From the NCBI GenBank assembly GCA_020637165.1, contig JACJWN010000007.1:265757-329756 (forward strand): 64,000 nucleotides of DNA, in the 5' to 3' direction. Origin of the DNA: Mycolicibacterium sp. (GTDB taxonomy: Bacteria; Actinomycetota; Actinomycetes; Mycobacteriales; Mycobacteriaceae). Below the pieces are notes generated by a model. It did no database searches and was not told the origin of the DNA. It saw only the letters and a program-made list of their open reading frames with translations. This document shows positions 17,755-28,359 of the stretch, in pieces; positions within the stretch are counted from its first letter, which is position 1; each line of letters opens with the position of its first letter. The translations under genes and the position numbers were made by a program.

Positions 17755-18788
17755 CTCCTCAATCACTCAAGGTGCTGGCCATCGAAACCTCCTGTGACGA
17801 AACCGGAGTCGGGATCGCGGCGCTCTCCGATGCCGGCCAGGTGACGCTGCTGGCCGACGAGGTGGCCTCCAGCGTCGAGGAGCACACCCGCTTCGGCGGG
17901 GTGGTACCCGAGGTCGCCTCGCGGGCCCACCTGGAGGCGCTGGGCCCCACCATGCGCCGGGCGCTGGCGACCGCCGGCATCGAGCGGCCCGACGTGGTGG
18001 CCGCGACCATCGGACCCGGACTGGCCGGAGCACTGCTGGTGGGGGTCGCCGCCGCCAAGGCCTACGCGGCGGCCTGGGGTGTGCCGTTCTACGCCGTCAA
18101 CCACCTCGGCGGGCATCTGGCCGCCGACGTCTACGACCACGGACCGCTGCCCGAAAGTGTGGCCCTACTGGTCTCGGGTGGTCACACCCACCTGCTGCAT
18201 GTGCGCTCACTGGCGCAACCCATCGTCGAGTTGGGCAGCACCCTCGACGACGCGGCTGGGGAGGCCTACGACAAGGTGGCCCGCCTGCTGGGGCTGGGAT
18301 ATCCCGGCGGCCGGGTTCTCGACGACCTGGCCCGCCGCGGTGACCGCGGAGCGATCACTTTCCCGCGGGGAATGACCGGCCCCCGCGACGACCCGTATGC
18401 GTTCAGCTTCTCCGGGTTGAAGACCGCGGTGGCCCGCTACCTGGAGGCGAATCCACGCGCCGACGCCGCCGACGTCGCCGCCGGTTTCCAGGAGTCGGTG
18501 GCCGATGTGCTGACCGCGAAGGCGGTGCGGGCCGCGACCGATGTCGGGGTGGACACCCTGTTGATCGCCGGCGGGGTGGCCGCCAATTCACGGCTGCGCG
18601 AGCTTGCCGAGGAGCGCTGCGCCGCGGCCGGCCTGACGCTGCGGGTGCCCCGGCCACGGTTGTGCACCGACAACGGTGCGATGATCGCCTCCTTCGCCGC
18701 CCATCTGGTCGCCGCCGGCGCGGAACCCTCGCCACTGCAGGTCGCCAGCGATCCGGGACTGCCCGTTCTCGTCGGACAGGTGGTGTGA
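17751..18788 (+). CDS. tsaD: tRNA t6A threonylcarbamoyltransferase TsaD
   Basis: Catalytic subunit that transfers the threonylcarbamoyl group to A37 of ANN-decoding tRNAs; essential in most bacteria. 345 residues with an ASKHA fold. [14 protein letters not shown] begins the phosphate-1 loop. The metal-binding histidines lie in [11 protein letters not shown] and AVNHLGGHL, and [21 protein letters not shown] and [14 protein letters not shown] complete the active site. The ATGA overlap with rimI fixes the start. It is the last gene of the run; the CIRCE-controlled groES promoter follows within 50 bases. Confidence 0.97.
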   Translation: MTPQSLKVLAIETSCDETGVGIAALSDAGQVTLLADEVASSVEEHTRFGGVVPEVASRAHLEALGPTMRRALATAGIERPDVVAATIGPGLAGALLVGVAAAKAYAAAWGVPFYAVNHLGGHLAADVYDHGPLPESVALLVSGGHTHLLHVRSLAQPIVELGSTLDDAAGEAYDKVARLLGLGYPGGRVLDDLARRGDRGAITFPRGMTGPRDDPYAFSFSGLKTAVARYLEANPRADAADVAAGFQESVADVLTAKAVRAATDVGVDTLLIAGGVAANSRLRELAEERCAAAGLTLRVPRPRLCTDNGAMIASFAAHLVAAGAEPSPLQVASDPGLPVLVGQVV

Positions 18789-18832
18789 CGCGGAGCCGGA
18801 TTCGGCCCTCGGCGAATCGCACGGACCCCCCC

Positions 18833-18861
18833 TTGAGTGCTAGCACTCTCGTGTATAGAGT
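18833..18861 (+). promoter_or_regulatory. groES-groEL1 promoter (overlaps CIRCE)
   Basis: TTGAGT (18833-18838) and TAGAGT (18856-18861) are 17 bases apart. The CIRCE inverted repeat covers the spacer and the -10 hexamer, so bound HrcA would block RNA polymerase. The predicted start near 18869 gives a leader of about 110 bases before groES. Confidence 0.7.
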
Positions 18862-18866
18862 GCTAG
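18840..18866 (+). promoter_or_regulatory. CIRCE element (HrcA operator)
   Basis: CTAGCACTC (18840-18848), nine bases, then GAGTGCTAG (18858-18866): a perfect 9-base inverted repeat matching the CIRCE consensus TTAGCACTC-N9-GAGTGCTAA in eight of nine positions per arm. It indicates heat-shock control of groES-groEL1 by the HrcA repressor, whose gene is not in this window. Confidence 0.93.
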
Positions 18867-18979
18867 GCGGCAGGCGGCCAACGCCCTGTGCCGGCACCCG
18901 CGACGACGGCACGAGGTAGCGGACGCATGCCGAACACCTGGTTAATCGAACAGTGTTAATCGAAACAGTGGAGGACCAC

Positions 18980-19282
18980 GTGGCGAGCGTGAACATCAGG
19001 CCCCTCGAGGACAAGATCCTCGTTCAGGCCAACGAGGCCGAGACGACCACCGCGTCGGGTCTCGTCATCCCTGACACCGCCAAGGAGAAGCCGCAGGAAG
19101 GCACCGTCGTGGCTGTCGGCCCCGGCCGGTGGGACGAGGACGGCGAAAAGCGGATCCCGCTGGACGTCTCCGAGGGCGACACCGTCATCTACAGCAAGTA
19201 CGGCGGCACCGAGATCAAGTACAACGGCGAGGAGTACCTGATCCTTTCGGCCCGCGACGTGCTGGCGGTCGTCAACAAGTAA
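18980..19282 (+). CDS. groES: Co-chaperonin GroES (Cpn10)
   Basis: Heptameric lid of the chaperonin, 100 residues. [20 protein letters not shown] begins the barrel, [20 protein letters not shown] is the mobile loop that contacts GroEL, and the [20 protein letters not shown] roof/barrel segment follows. GTG 18980 with GTGGAGG just upstream gives the standard N-terminus; an in-frame ATG at 18953 would add nine unconserved residues. Expressed from the CIRCE promoter and followed after 118 bases by groEL1. Confidence 0.98.
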   Translation: MASVNIRPLEDKILVQANEAETTTASGLVIPDTAKEKPQEGTVVAVGPGRWDEDGEKRIPLDVSEGDTVIYSKYGGTEIKYNGEEYLILSARDVLAVVNK

Positions 19283-19292
19283 CAGCTGTGCC

Positions 19293-19338
19293 CCGCCCCG
19301 GAAATCCCCGCATCGTGATCGGGCGGTTTCCGGGGCGG
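19293..19338 (+). terminator. Intercistronic hairpin between groES and groEL1
   Basis: CCGCCCCGGAAA (19293-19304) pairs perfectly with 19327-19338 across a 22-base loop. No U-tract follows. Lying 10 bases after the groES stop, it could attenuate transcription, stabilise groES mRNA or mark a processing site. It is labelled terminator for want of a better type; the role is unproven. Confidence 0.45.
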
Positions 19339-19351
19339 AACACTTTCCAGA

Positions 19352-19387
19352 CAGACCAAACAGACCAAACAGGCCGGACAGACCCAG
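19352..19387 (+). repeat. Four imperfect 9-base direct repeats before groEL1
   Basis: Units CAGACCAAA, CAGACCAAA, CAGGCCGGA and CAGACCCAG lie end to end in the untranslated gap, just upstream of the groEL1 start at 19401. The unit is low in G and unstructured compared with the surroundings, so it may keep the groEL1 initiation region open. Confidence 0.7.
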
Positions 19388-19400
19388 AGGACTGGACTAC

Positions 19401-21023
19401 ATGAGCAAAGAGATCGAGTACAACGAAACCGCCCGGCGGGCCATGGAGACCGGTGTCGACAAGCTCGCCGACGCCGTCCGGGTCACGCTCGGACCGCGCG
19501 GCCGGCACGTGGTGCTGGCCAAGGCTTTCGGCGGTCCCACCGTCACCAACGACGGCGTGACGATTGCCCGCGAGATCGACCTGGAGGACCCGTTCGAGAA
19601 CCTCGGGGCGCAGCTGGTCAAGTCGGTGGCGACCAAGACCAACGACGTCGCCGGCGACGGCACCACCACCGCCACCGTGCTGGCCCAGGCCATCATCCGC
19701 AACGGTCTGCGCAACGTGGCCGCCGGCGCCAACCCGATTGCGCTGGGGTCGGGGATCGCCAAGGCCGCCGAGGCCGTGTCCCATGCGCTGCTGGAAGCGG
19801 CGAACCCGGTCTCCGGCAAAACGGCGATCGCCCAGATCGCCACCGTGTCCTCCCGCGACGAGGGGGTCGGCGAGATGGTCGGCGAGGCGATGACCAAGGT
19901 CGGCGGCGACGGTGTGGTCAGCGTCGAGGAGTCCTCGACGCTGAACAACGAGTTGGAGATCACCGACGGCGTCGGCTTCGACAAGGGTTTCATCTCGGCG
20001 TACTTCGTCACCGACTTCGACTCCCAGGAGGCGGTCCTCGACGACGCGCTGGTGCTGCTGCACCGGGACAAGATCAGCTCCCTGCCCGACCTGCTGCCGC
20101 TGTTGGAAAAGGTGGCCGAATCGGGCAAGCCGCTGCTCATCGTGGCCGAAGACGTCGAAGGCGAGGCGCTGTCGACCCTGGTGGTCAACGCCATCCGCAA
20201 GACGCTCAAGGCGGTCGCGGTCAAGGCTCCGTTCTTCGGTGACCGGCGCAAGGCGTTCCTCGAGGATCTGGCCATCGTCACCGGCGGCCAGGTGGTCAAT
20301 CCCGACGTGGGCCTGGTGCTGCGTGAGGCCGGCCTGGAGGTGCTGGGAACGGCGCGCCGGGTCGTGGTCAGCAAGGACGCCACCGTGATCGTCGACGGCG
20401 GCGGCACCCACCAGGCCATCGCCGACCGGGTCAAGCAGCTCAAGAGCGAGATCGAGGCCTCTGACTCCGACTGGGACCGGGAGAAGCTGCAGGAGCGGGT
20501 GGCCAAACTCGCCGGCGGCGTCGCGGTGATCAAGGTCGGCGCGGCCACCGACACCGAGATCAAGGAGCGCAAGCACCGCGTCGAGGATGCGGTGGCGGCG
20601 GCCAAGGCCGCTGTCGAGGAGGGCGTCATCCCCGGCGGCGGCAGCGCCCTGGTGCAGGCCCGTGCCGCGCTGGCTCCGTTGCGAGAGTCGCTGTCCGGCG
20701 ACGAGGCCCTCGGGGTGGCGGTGTTCTCCGACGCCCTGTCGGCCCCGCTGCACTGGATCGCCGAGAATGCCGGCCTGGATGGCCCCGTGGTGGTCCACAA
20801 GGTCGCCGAAATGCCCGCCGGGCACGGCTTCAACGCCGCCACGCTGACCTACGGCGACTTGGTCGCCGACGGCGTCATCGACCCGGTGAAAGTCACCCGG
20901 TCGGCGGTGCTCAACGCCGCCTCGGTGGCGCGGATGCTGCTGACCACCGAGACCGCGGTGGTCGAGAAGCCGGTCGAGGACGACGACGAACACGGCCACG
21001 GGCACCACGGCCACAGTCACTGA
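19401..21023 (+). CDS. groEL1: Chaperonin GroEL1 (Cpn60.1)
   Basis: 540-residue Hsp60. All GroEL landmarks are present: [36 protein letters not shown] with the catalytic Asp of the ATPase site, and [21 protein letters not shown]. The C-terminus is [14 protein letters not shown], the His-rich tail that marks mycobacterial GroEL1, instead of the Gly-Met tail of GroEL2; in M. smegmatis GroEL1 is needed for mycolate synthesis during biofilm growth. The housekeeping groEL2 is expected elsewhere. ATG at 19401; an inverted-repeat terminator follows directly. Confidence 0.98.
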   Translation: MSKEIEYNETARRAMETGVDKLADAVRVTLGPRGRHVVLAKAFGGPTVTNDGVTIAREIDLEDPFENLGAQLVKSVATKTNDVAGDGTTTATVLAQAIIRNGLRNVAAGANPIALGSGIAKAAEAVSHALLEAANPVSGKTAIAQIATVSSRDEGVGEMVGEAMTKVGGDGVVSVEESSTLNNELEITDGVGFDKGFISAYFVTDFDSQEAVLDDALVLLHRDKISSLPDLLPLLEKVAESGKPLLIVAEDVEGEALSTLVVNAIRKTLKAVAVKAPFFGDRRKAFLEDLAIVTGGQVVNPDVGLVLREAGLEVLGTARRVVVSKDATVIVDGGGTHQAIADRVKQLKSEIEASDSDWDREKLQERVAKLAGGVAVIKVGAATDTEIKERKHRVEDAVAAAKAAVEEGVIPGGGSALVQARAALAPLRESLSGDEALGVAVFSDALSAPLHWIAENAGLDGPVVVHKVAEMPAGHGFNAATLTYGDLVADGVIDPVKVTRSAVLNAASVARMLLTTETAVVEKPVEDDDEHGHGHHGHSH

Positions 21024-21030
21024 GCGGCTG

Positions 21031-21074
21031 ACGCACAACACCCCCCGGCCATTTAGTCGGGGGGTGTTGTGCGT
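21031..21074 (+). terminator. Stem-loop terminator after groEL1
   Basis: A perfect 17-base-pair stem (21031-21047 with 21058-21074) with a 10-base loop starts seven bases past the groEL1 stop. It lacks a U-tract, as many mycobacterial terminators do. Confidence 0.8.
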
Positions 21075-21188
21075 CATGGGCGTATTCAGCCTGAACCGAT
21101 GCCTGCCGTCGACGATGTCGGCTACCGGGCCCACCGGTGGCGTAATAGCCTGGCGGAAAGCCCGTTGGGTCGAGGGAGGGGGCTGCTC

Positions 21189-22022
21189 ATGATGCCATTG
21201 GCCATTCGACTCGCCGCTGTGGCGATGGCGATCACCACCGTGCTGGCCGGCTGCGCGGGCTCACCGGAACGGCCGGGCCCGGGTCCGGGTGTTGCCGCGG
21301 AGATGGCCGGCGCGCCCATGCCGCAGGATGCACCGGAGCAGCCTCCGACGGCCAAGCGCGATGTGGTCAAGACCGCCTCGATGACCATCATGGTGGCCAA
21401 TCCCTCCGAGGCCGCCGACCGGGCCGCTGCCATCACCGAGGACGCGGCCGGCCGCGTCGACAGCCGTTCCGAGGAAGCGGGATCGGGAACCGGCAGGGCT
21501 CGGACCTGGGTGGTCCTGCGGGTTCCCGCCGACAAGCTCGACGAGACGATGCGCGACCTCAAGGCGCTGGGCACAGTTGAGCGCGCCGAGATCAGCACTG
21601 AGGACGTCACCGCTCAGCGGGTCGACCTCGACGCCCGGATCAACGCGCTGCAGACTTCTGTTGACCGGCTTTTGGCGATCATGCGCGATGCCAAAGACCC
21701 CGAGGCGCTGATCAAGGCCGAAGACGCCCTGTCGGAACGCCAGGCCGATCTCGACAGCCTGCGAGCCCAGCGCGAGGCCCTCGGCGACCGGATCGACTAC
21801 AGCACCCTGACCGTCACGTTCGTCGCCGACACGATCGGCGGACCGGAGGAGTACCGGGGATTTCTCGGGCAGATCGAACGTGGCTGGAACGCGTTGACCT
21901 CCACGGTCGGCGACCTGGTGCTGCTCTTTGGACTGCTGCTGCCCTGGCTCGGGGCGCTGACCGTGGCCGGGGGTATCGGCTTCGGCCTCATCCGGCTGCT
22001 GACCAAACGCCGGCGGCGATAG
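21189..22022 (+). CDS. DUF4349 domain lipoprotein
   Basis: 277-residue predicted lipoprotein. ATG 21189 follows GAGGGAGGGGG (about 21173-21182). The signal peptide MMPLAIRLAAVAMAITTVLA ends in lipobox LAGC, with Cys near residue 22. The body holds the DUF4349 pattern: VVKTASMTIMVANPSEAADRA, RTWVVLRVPADKLDETMRDL, then a coiled-coil-like stretch RINALQTSVDRLLAIMRDAKD. A C-terminal membrane helix (LVLLFGLLLPWLGALTVAGG) is followed by KRRRR. Function unknown; such proteins are thought to lie at the cell surface. It begins about 115 bases after the groEL1 terminator, so it should have its own promoter (TAGCCT near 21147 is a candidate -10). Confidence 0.85.
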   Translation: MMPLAIRLAAVAMAITTVLAGCAGSPERPGPGPGVAAEMAGAPMPQDAPEQPPTAKRDVVKTASMTIMVANPSEAADRAAAITEDAAGRVDSRSEEAGSGTGRARTWVVLRVPADKLDETMRDLKALGTVERAEISTEDVTAQRVDLDARINALQTSVDRLLAIMRDAKDPEALIKAEDALSERQADLDSLRAQREALGDRIDYSTLTVTFVADTIGGPEEYRGFLGQIERGWNALTSTVGDLVLLFGLLLPWLGALTVAGGIGFGLIRLLTKRRRR

Positions 22023-22077
22023 CCCCGCTGGGGGATATTGGCCGGGTACGGTCGTGGGCCGCAGTAAACTGCTGACC

Positions 22078-22764
22078 GTGGCCAGAATGTCCGCCAGTGG
22101 CTGGGGTCGCGGATTGGCAGCCGCGCTCTCCGTCGTCGTCGCCGGGGCAATGGTCTACGCCCAAAACACGGAGACTCCCGCGTCGCCGCCGGAGACGCCC
22201 GCCGCTGAGATGTCCGCGGTAGCACCGGCGGGTCCGCCGACCGCGGTGGCCAACGCGGCACACGTCGGCGACACGCCCACCGAGGCCGAACTACTGGCAG
22301 CAAGCGCACCCATGGCGGCCCAGGATTTCAAGGTCGCTTTGCCCCGCGGCGTGGCGCCGGAGGAGGGGCTGCAGGTCCATACCATCTGGGCGGCCCGCGC
22401 CATCAGCCTGATGTTCATGGAGATCAAGACCATCGGTGGGTACCGGCAGGACCCGTTGCCATGGCATCCCAATGGGCTGGCGATCGACGTGATGATCCCG
22501 AATCATCAGTCCCCAGAGGGAATCGAGCTCGGTAATCAGATCGCGGGATACGTTCTGGCCAATGCGAAACGTTGGGGCGTGCTGCATGTGATCTGGCGTC
22601 AGGGTTTCTACCCGGGCATCGGGGCGCCGAGCTGGACCGCCGATTACGGCAACGAGACCGCCAACCACTACGACCACATTCACATCGCCACCGACGGCGG
22701 CGGGTTCCCGACCGGACGGGAAAAGTACTACCTCAGTTCCATGGAGACTGCGGAGCCGAGCTGA
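22078..22764 (+). CDS. Exported ARB_07466-like cell-wall protein
   Basis: 228-residue exported protein of the family with an ARB_07466-like C-terminal domain, which has a peptidase M15/extensin-like fold. An N-terminal signal anchor (GLAAALSVVVAGAMVYAQ) precedes a Pro/Ala-rich linker, then the domain from about residue 90: VHTIWAARAISLMFMEIKTI, WHPNGLAIDVMIPN and ETANHYDHIHIAT. The H..D and H.H pattern resembles metal-binding residues of M15 peptidases, so a wall-remodelling activity is possible but unproven. I favour GTG 22078: TAAACT at 22065-22070 leaves seven bases, as for a leaderless start. GTG 22054 or ATG 22087 are alternatives. Confidence 0.75.
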   Translation: MARMSASGWGRGLAAALSVVVAGAMVYAQNTETPASPPETPAAEMSAVAPAGPPTAVANAAHVGDTPTEAELLAASAPMAAQDFKVALPRGVAPEEGLQVHTIWAARAISLMFMEIKTIGGYRQDPLPWHPNGLAIDVMIPNHQSPEGIELGNQIAGYVLANAKRWGVLHVIWRQGFYPGIGAPSWTADYGNETANHYDHIHIATDGGGFPTGREKYYLSSMETAEPS

Positions 22765-22863
22765 CCGTCGCCGGGCGCGTGGTTGCGGTGCGAGACGGTC
22801 GGCTGACCGCCACGACGAGAAACAGCTGAACCCGGTTCGGTAGTGTTGGTCAGCTTCTGGTCA

Positions 22864-23157
22864 TCACGCCGTTCTGCGGCGTACCGAGCCCTTGAGCATC
22901 AGCTCGCGTTCGGACTCGCTCAGGCCACCCCAGATTCCGTACGGCTCGCCGACCTGTAGTGCGTGCGTGCGGCACTGGGTGATGACCGGGCACTGCCGGC
23001 ACATCTTCTTGGCCTGCAATTCTCGGTGGGTGCGGGCGCGGCCGCGTTCCCCGTCGGGGTGGAAGAACATCGACGAGTCGACACCCCGGCACAGCCCGTG
23101 CATCTGCCAGTCCCACAGATCGGCATTCGGCCCGGGTAGCTGCTGCGGTTGATTCAT
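22864..23157 (-). CDS. whiB3: Redox-sensing transcription factor WhiB3
   Basis: Iron-sulfur Wbl protein, 97 residues, that senses redox state/NO and controls lipid and polyketide metabolism in mycobacteria, partly by binding the primary sigma factor. The four cluster ligands are Cys23 in HGLCRG and Cys53, Cys56 and Cys62 in KKMCRQCPVITQCR, matching the M. tuberculosis spacing exactly. The Wbl signature GEPYGIWGGLSESERE and a basic tail RRRTA (DNA-binding) follow. ATG 23157 has GAGAGGAGA upstream; the in-frame extension to 23226 is non-coding leader. Confidence 0.96.
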   Translation of the reverse strand: MNQPQQLPGPNADLWDWQMHGLCRGVDSSMFFHPDGERGRARTHRELQAKKMCRQCPVITQCRTHALQVGEPYGIWGGLSESERELMLKGSVRRRTA

Positions 23158-23490
23158 GTCGAATCTCCTCTCGCCGTGCAGGTTTCGCACGTGTGAGACC
23201 TGGATATAGCTTCTGGGTAGAGACACTGTGCAGTCGCCGGTGACCGCTTTGCGACCATCACGCTAGGAGGGCTGGCGAAACCGCGTCAACACGCGCACTT
23301 TGTGTGCAATCGCATAGAAGTGGCCCAAGAATTTACGTCCAATTCATATTCGGGCACGGTCACCGGCAGATTACGCAGCGTGGCCACCGGACGCGGCTCG
23401 CGAGGGCCGCCGTTGTTCCGTTGTAGTTGATGTGTTCGTAACGTAGGCCGCACAAAGAGTTAACGGCGTGATTGATAGCGTCGGGTTCCG
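23158..23490. other. Divergent regulatory region between whiB3 and the Rv3415c-like gene
   Basis: 333 bases without a gene. It holds the whiB3 leader (about 96 bases) and promoter. On the plus-strand side TAACGT (23439-23444) and TAGCGT (23476-23481) are -10-like, the latter nine bases before ATG 23491. No open frame here is convincing. Confidence 0.6.
23260..23289 (-). promoter_or_regulatory. SigA-type whiB3 promoter
   Basis: Reading the minus strand, TTGACG (23289-23284) and TAGCGT (23265-23260) have an 18-base spacer. The predicted start near 23253 leaves a leader of about 96 bases before whiB3. Confidence 0.65.
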
Positions 23491-24285
23491 ATGCCCTCCC
23501 AAACGGAGCGGGTCGCCTTCGGCGAAGATCCGGGCCGCTGGCCGTTGCCGACCCCTGCCACCGATGACGAACTGTGGCTGTGTGCGGTGGCCGCAGGAGG
23601 GCAGGGCCGATACGCCGCGGCAAGGTCGCGGCTGACTGAATTGGCGATCCGGGAGCCGATGGGCCGGCTGGGATCGCTGGCATTGAGCACCCATGCCTCC
23701 TTCCTTCGCCAACTGGGCTGGCACCAGCGGGCCCGCGGTTGGGACGGCCGGGCGTGGGCGCGTGCCGGCGGTGACCCGGAGGCCGGTGTCGATGCCCTGA
23801 TCGGTCTTGCTGCGGACGCCCTCGGCGTGGGTCGGCTGGCGCTGTCGGCGGCGCTGCTGACGCGGGCCGCCGGATTGCTGGCGAGTGCCGATGCCCCCCC
23901 GCAGCGGCTGGCGATCAGACTGGAGTGGGTGCGTGCCGAACTGGCCATGGCCTGCTCCGACGGATCGTCGGCGGTCTCCTTCGCGCGGCGAGGGGTGGAA
24001 CTGGCAGAACAAGCACTGCCGGCACTGCGGCGCCACCGCGTCAAGAGCGACATCGTGCTGGCCGCCGCGCTGTGTTGTTCCGGTGATACGGCCGGAGCCG
24101 GTGCGGTGGCCGATGCCGTGCTGCCGGCCACCGAGAGGTGGGGATTGGTGCCGTTGCGCTGGGCGGTGTCCTGCCTGCTCGCCGATATCGGCAGCGCGGT
24201 ACTCACGCCGGGTGCCGTCAGCGACATCCGCGACCGAAGTGCCGCCTTCGTGGTGCGGCACGGGGGGCGGTGGAACCGCCGCTAA
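23491..24285 (+). CDS. Conserved hypothetical protein, Rv3415c-like
   Basis: 264-residue Ala/Arg-rich helical protein of unknown function, with no signal peptide or membrane segment. Repeated helix-turn-helix units (YAAARSRLTELAIREPMGRLGSLAL, HQRARGWDGRAWARAGGD, AVSFARRGVELAEQALPALRR) suggest TPR-like repeats. In M. tuberculosis the homologue sits between whiB3 and sigD, as here, which supports the call. The gene ends 88 bases before sigD, in the same orientation, so read-through into sigD-rsdA is possible. Confidence 0.8.
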   Translation: MPSQTERVAFGEDPGRWPLPTPATDDELWLCAVAAGGQGRYAAARSRLTELAIREPMGRLGSLALSTHASFLRQLGWHQRARGWDGRAWARAGGDPEAGVDALIGLAADALGVGRLALSAALLTRAAGLLASADAPPQRLAIRLEWVRAELAMACSDGSSAVSFARRGVELAEQALPALRRHRVKSDIVLAAALCCSGDTAGAGAVADAVLPATERWGLVPLRWAVSCLLADIGSAVLTPGAVSDIRDRSAAFVVRHGGRWNRR

Positions 24286-24373
24286 CGCCTTGAAGCGCCC
24301 AGGGCCGATATTGTCACTAGCTGAACCCGCCGAGCGAGATGCCCATTACGTAACGTTGGAGAAGCCGCTGTCG

Positions 24374-24952
24374 ATGACCATTCCAGGAGAGCGTCTCGAC
24401 GCGGCCGTTGCTGAGGCGGTGGCCGGCAGTCGCGATGCGCTCCGGGAAGTAGTGGAGACCATTCGCCCCATCGTGATCCGGTACGTGAGAGCACGGATCG
24501 GATCCGGGGAGCGCAGTGGCCTCTCGGCTGACGACGTTGCTCAGGAGGTTTGCTTGGCCGCCATCCAGGCGCTGCCGCGCTATCAGGATCAGGGACGCCC
24601 CTTCCTGGCCTTCGTCTACGGTATCGCCTCACACAAGGTCGCCGACGCGCATCGCGCGGCGGCCCGTAACAAATCCGAGCCGACCGATGTTGTGCCGGAG
24701 AAATTCTCGCTGGATGCGGGTCCCGAACAAATGGCGATGCAATCCGATTCCGCGACGCGGATGAAGAAACTGCTCGCGATCCTGCCGGACAAGCAGCGTG
24801 AGATTCTCAACCTGCGGATCGTCGTCGGGCTCTCCGCCGAGGAGACCGCCCAGGCCGTCGGCAGCACACCGGGGGCGGTGCGGGTGGCTCAGCACCGCGC
24901 CTTGGCCCGGCTGAAGTCCGAGATCGCCGGATCGGGGATCGACTATGCCTGA
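24374..24952 (+). CDS. sigD: ECF sigma factor SigD
   Basis: Extracytoplasmic-function sigma factor, 192 residues, linked in mycobacteria to stationary-phase and RelA-dependent genes. Region 2 is SADDVAQEVCLAAIQALPRYQDQGRPFLAFVYGIASHKVADAHRA (the -10 recognition/melting helices), and region 4 is LLAILPDKQREILNLRIVVG followed by SAEETAQAVGSTPGAVRVAQHRAL (the -35 helix-turn-helix). ATG 24374 matches the conserved MT..GERLDA start; an upstream TTG near 24354 is an alternative. Overlaps rsdA by eight bases, so sigma and anti-sigma are co-translated. Confidence 0.95.
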   Translation: MTIPGERLDAAVAEAVAGSRDALREVVETIRPIVIRYVRARIGSGERSGLSADDVAQEVCLAAIQALPRYQDQGRPFLAFVYGIASHKVADAHRAAARNKSEPTDVVPEKFSLDAGPEQMAMQSDSATRMKKLLAILPDKQREILNLRIVVGLSAEETAQAVGSTPGAVRVAQHRALARLKSEIAGSGIDYA

Positions 24953-26329
24953 TTACGGTGGGTCCGACTTCAGCGGTCAGCCTTCGATGGAGGCCGTCCT
25001 GCGTACCGACAGTTTCGTCGATGCGCTGGCCACCGGTGGTCCGGTGGCTCCGCAGGACGCGGCCGACGCCGAACTGGCGGCGCTGCTCGGCGGGTGGCGC
25101 GACGAGATGCGTCAGCCCCCGGCGACCGATCTGATCACCGAATCCGAGGCGATCGCCGCGCTCAGCGCCGGACTGGGTGGGAAGCGCGGCGGCGGCATTC
25201 GCGACCGGCGCGGCACTCCCCCCGCGCCCGTCGTTCCCCGGCGCAGTCATCGCGGCCTGAGCATCATCGGTGCGGCGGCCGCCGCCGTGCTGGGTATCGG
25301 CGGCTTCGGCGCCGTGGTGGCCGGGTCCGGCCCGGGTGACACCCTCTACGGCGTGCGTTCGATGCTGTTCGGAGCCCCCAAGGAGGTCCGCGACGATCAG
25401 GTGGCGTTGGCTGCGAAGACCGAGCTCGCCCAGGTGCAGAATCTGATCGCCCAGGGGGAGTGGCAACAGGCGCAGGACAAACTCGTCGCGGTCAGCACGC
25501 AGGTGGCCAGCATCGGAGACCAGCAGCAGAAGCAGGAGCTGCTCGACCAGTTCAACGACCTTTCCGCCAAGGTGGTCGAGCGTGACCCGGAGGCCATCGC
25601 GCCCCCCGGCATCACCTACACGGTGCCGCCGTCGGCCACCGAGTTGGTGCCGGCCGTCGCACCGACCAGCACCCCGAGCGCGCCGCCGCCGAGTGGGTCC
25701 ACTGCCGCGTCGGAGTCGTCCTCCACCCCGCCGGAGTCGTCCACCAGCAGTGCCGCGACATCGGGCACCGAGTCCTCGGCCCCGTCGTCCTCGGGGGCCC
25801 CGACGACGTCAGCGTCGGCGTCGACCCCGTCCTCCTCGGGGGCCCCGTCCACATCTGCCCCGTCGACATCCGCCCCGTCGACATCTGCAGGGGGCACGTC
25901 GGCCCAGTCGACATCGGCGCCGTCGAGTTCGGCCTCCCAACAGAATCAACAGACGACGACGCCCACCAGCGCCGCCCCGACGACGAGCACGGCTACGCGG
26001 TCGACGACGCCGACCACGACGAGTGCCCCGGCGGCGGCCGCGAGCACGACCCCCGAGGCGTCGGAACAGGCGGATGAGGCTACTGCGGACGAAACGACGT
26101 CGGCCCAGGCCACCGCGGACGAAACCACCGCTGCCGAAACAACATCGGCCCAGAGCAGGTCCGCCCAGACGACGTCCGCCCCGACGACAACCGCCGTCGA
26201 GACCCCGGAGACCGAGGCGGTTGAGACCTCGGCAGAGACCGAGGACGCAGAGCCGGAGACGGTCCAGTCGCCGTCAACGGCCGCGGCCACCACCACCGCC
26301 GCGGTTCCGACCCCGGTTCCGGTCGGCGG

Positions 26330-26333
<4 letters not shown>
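24945..26333 (+). CDS. rsdA: Anti-sigma-D factor RsdA with long extracellular Ser/Thr/Pro domain
   Basis: Membrane anti-sigma factor that holds SigD inactive. The cytoplasmic part (about 1-105) carries the sigma-binding helices (DSFVDALATGG, DAELAALLGGWRDEM). One membrane helix follows near 107-130 (LSIIGAAAAAVLGIGGFGAVV). The periplasmic side starts with a helical region (AKTELAQVQNLIAQGEWQQAQDKL) and then a low-complexity Ser/Thr/Ala/Pro tail from about residue 215 to 462, with repeated SGAPSTSAPSTSAP units. At 462 residues it is longer than I recall for the M. tuberculosis protein (about 300). The tail may cross the cell wall or be glycosylated. RsdA is known to be degraded by ClpXP after regulated proteolysis. 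Its stop overlaps that of the convergent gene. Confidence 0.92.
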
Positions 26334-28356
<2,023 letters not shown>

Positions 28357-28359
28357 AAC

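Noticed and set aside
24340-24365. GTAACGT copies at about 23436 and 24347 as SigD promoter elements
   Set aside because: Only the -35-like part is visible and I could not pair either with a convincing -10, so autoregulation is not claimed.
25610-26300. Arg/Pro-rich and Asp/Val-rich frames in the rsdA tail as separate genes
   Set aside because: They are alternate-frame and antisense readings of the Ser/Thr/Ala repeats of RsdA.
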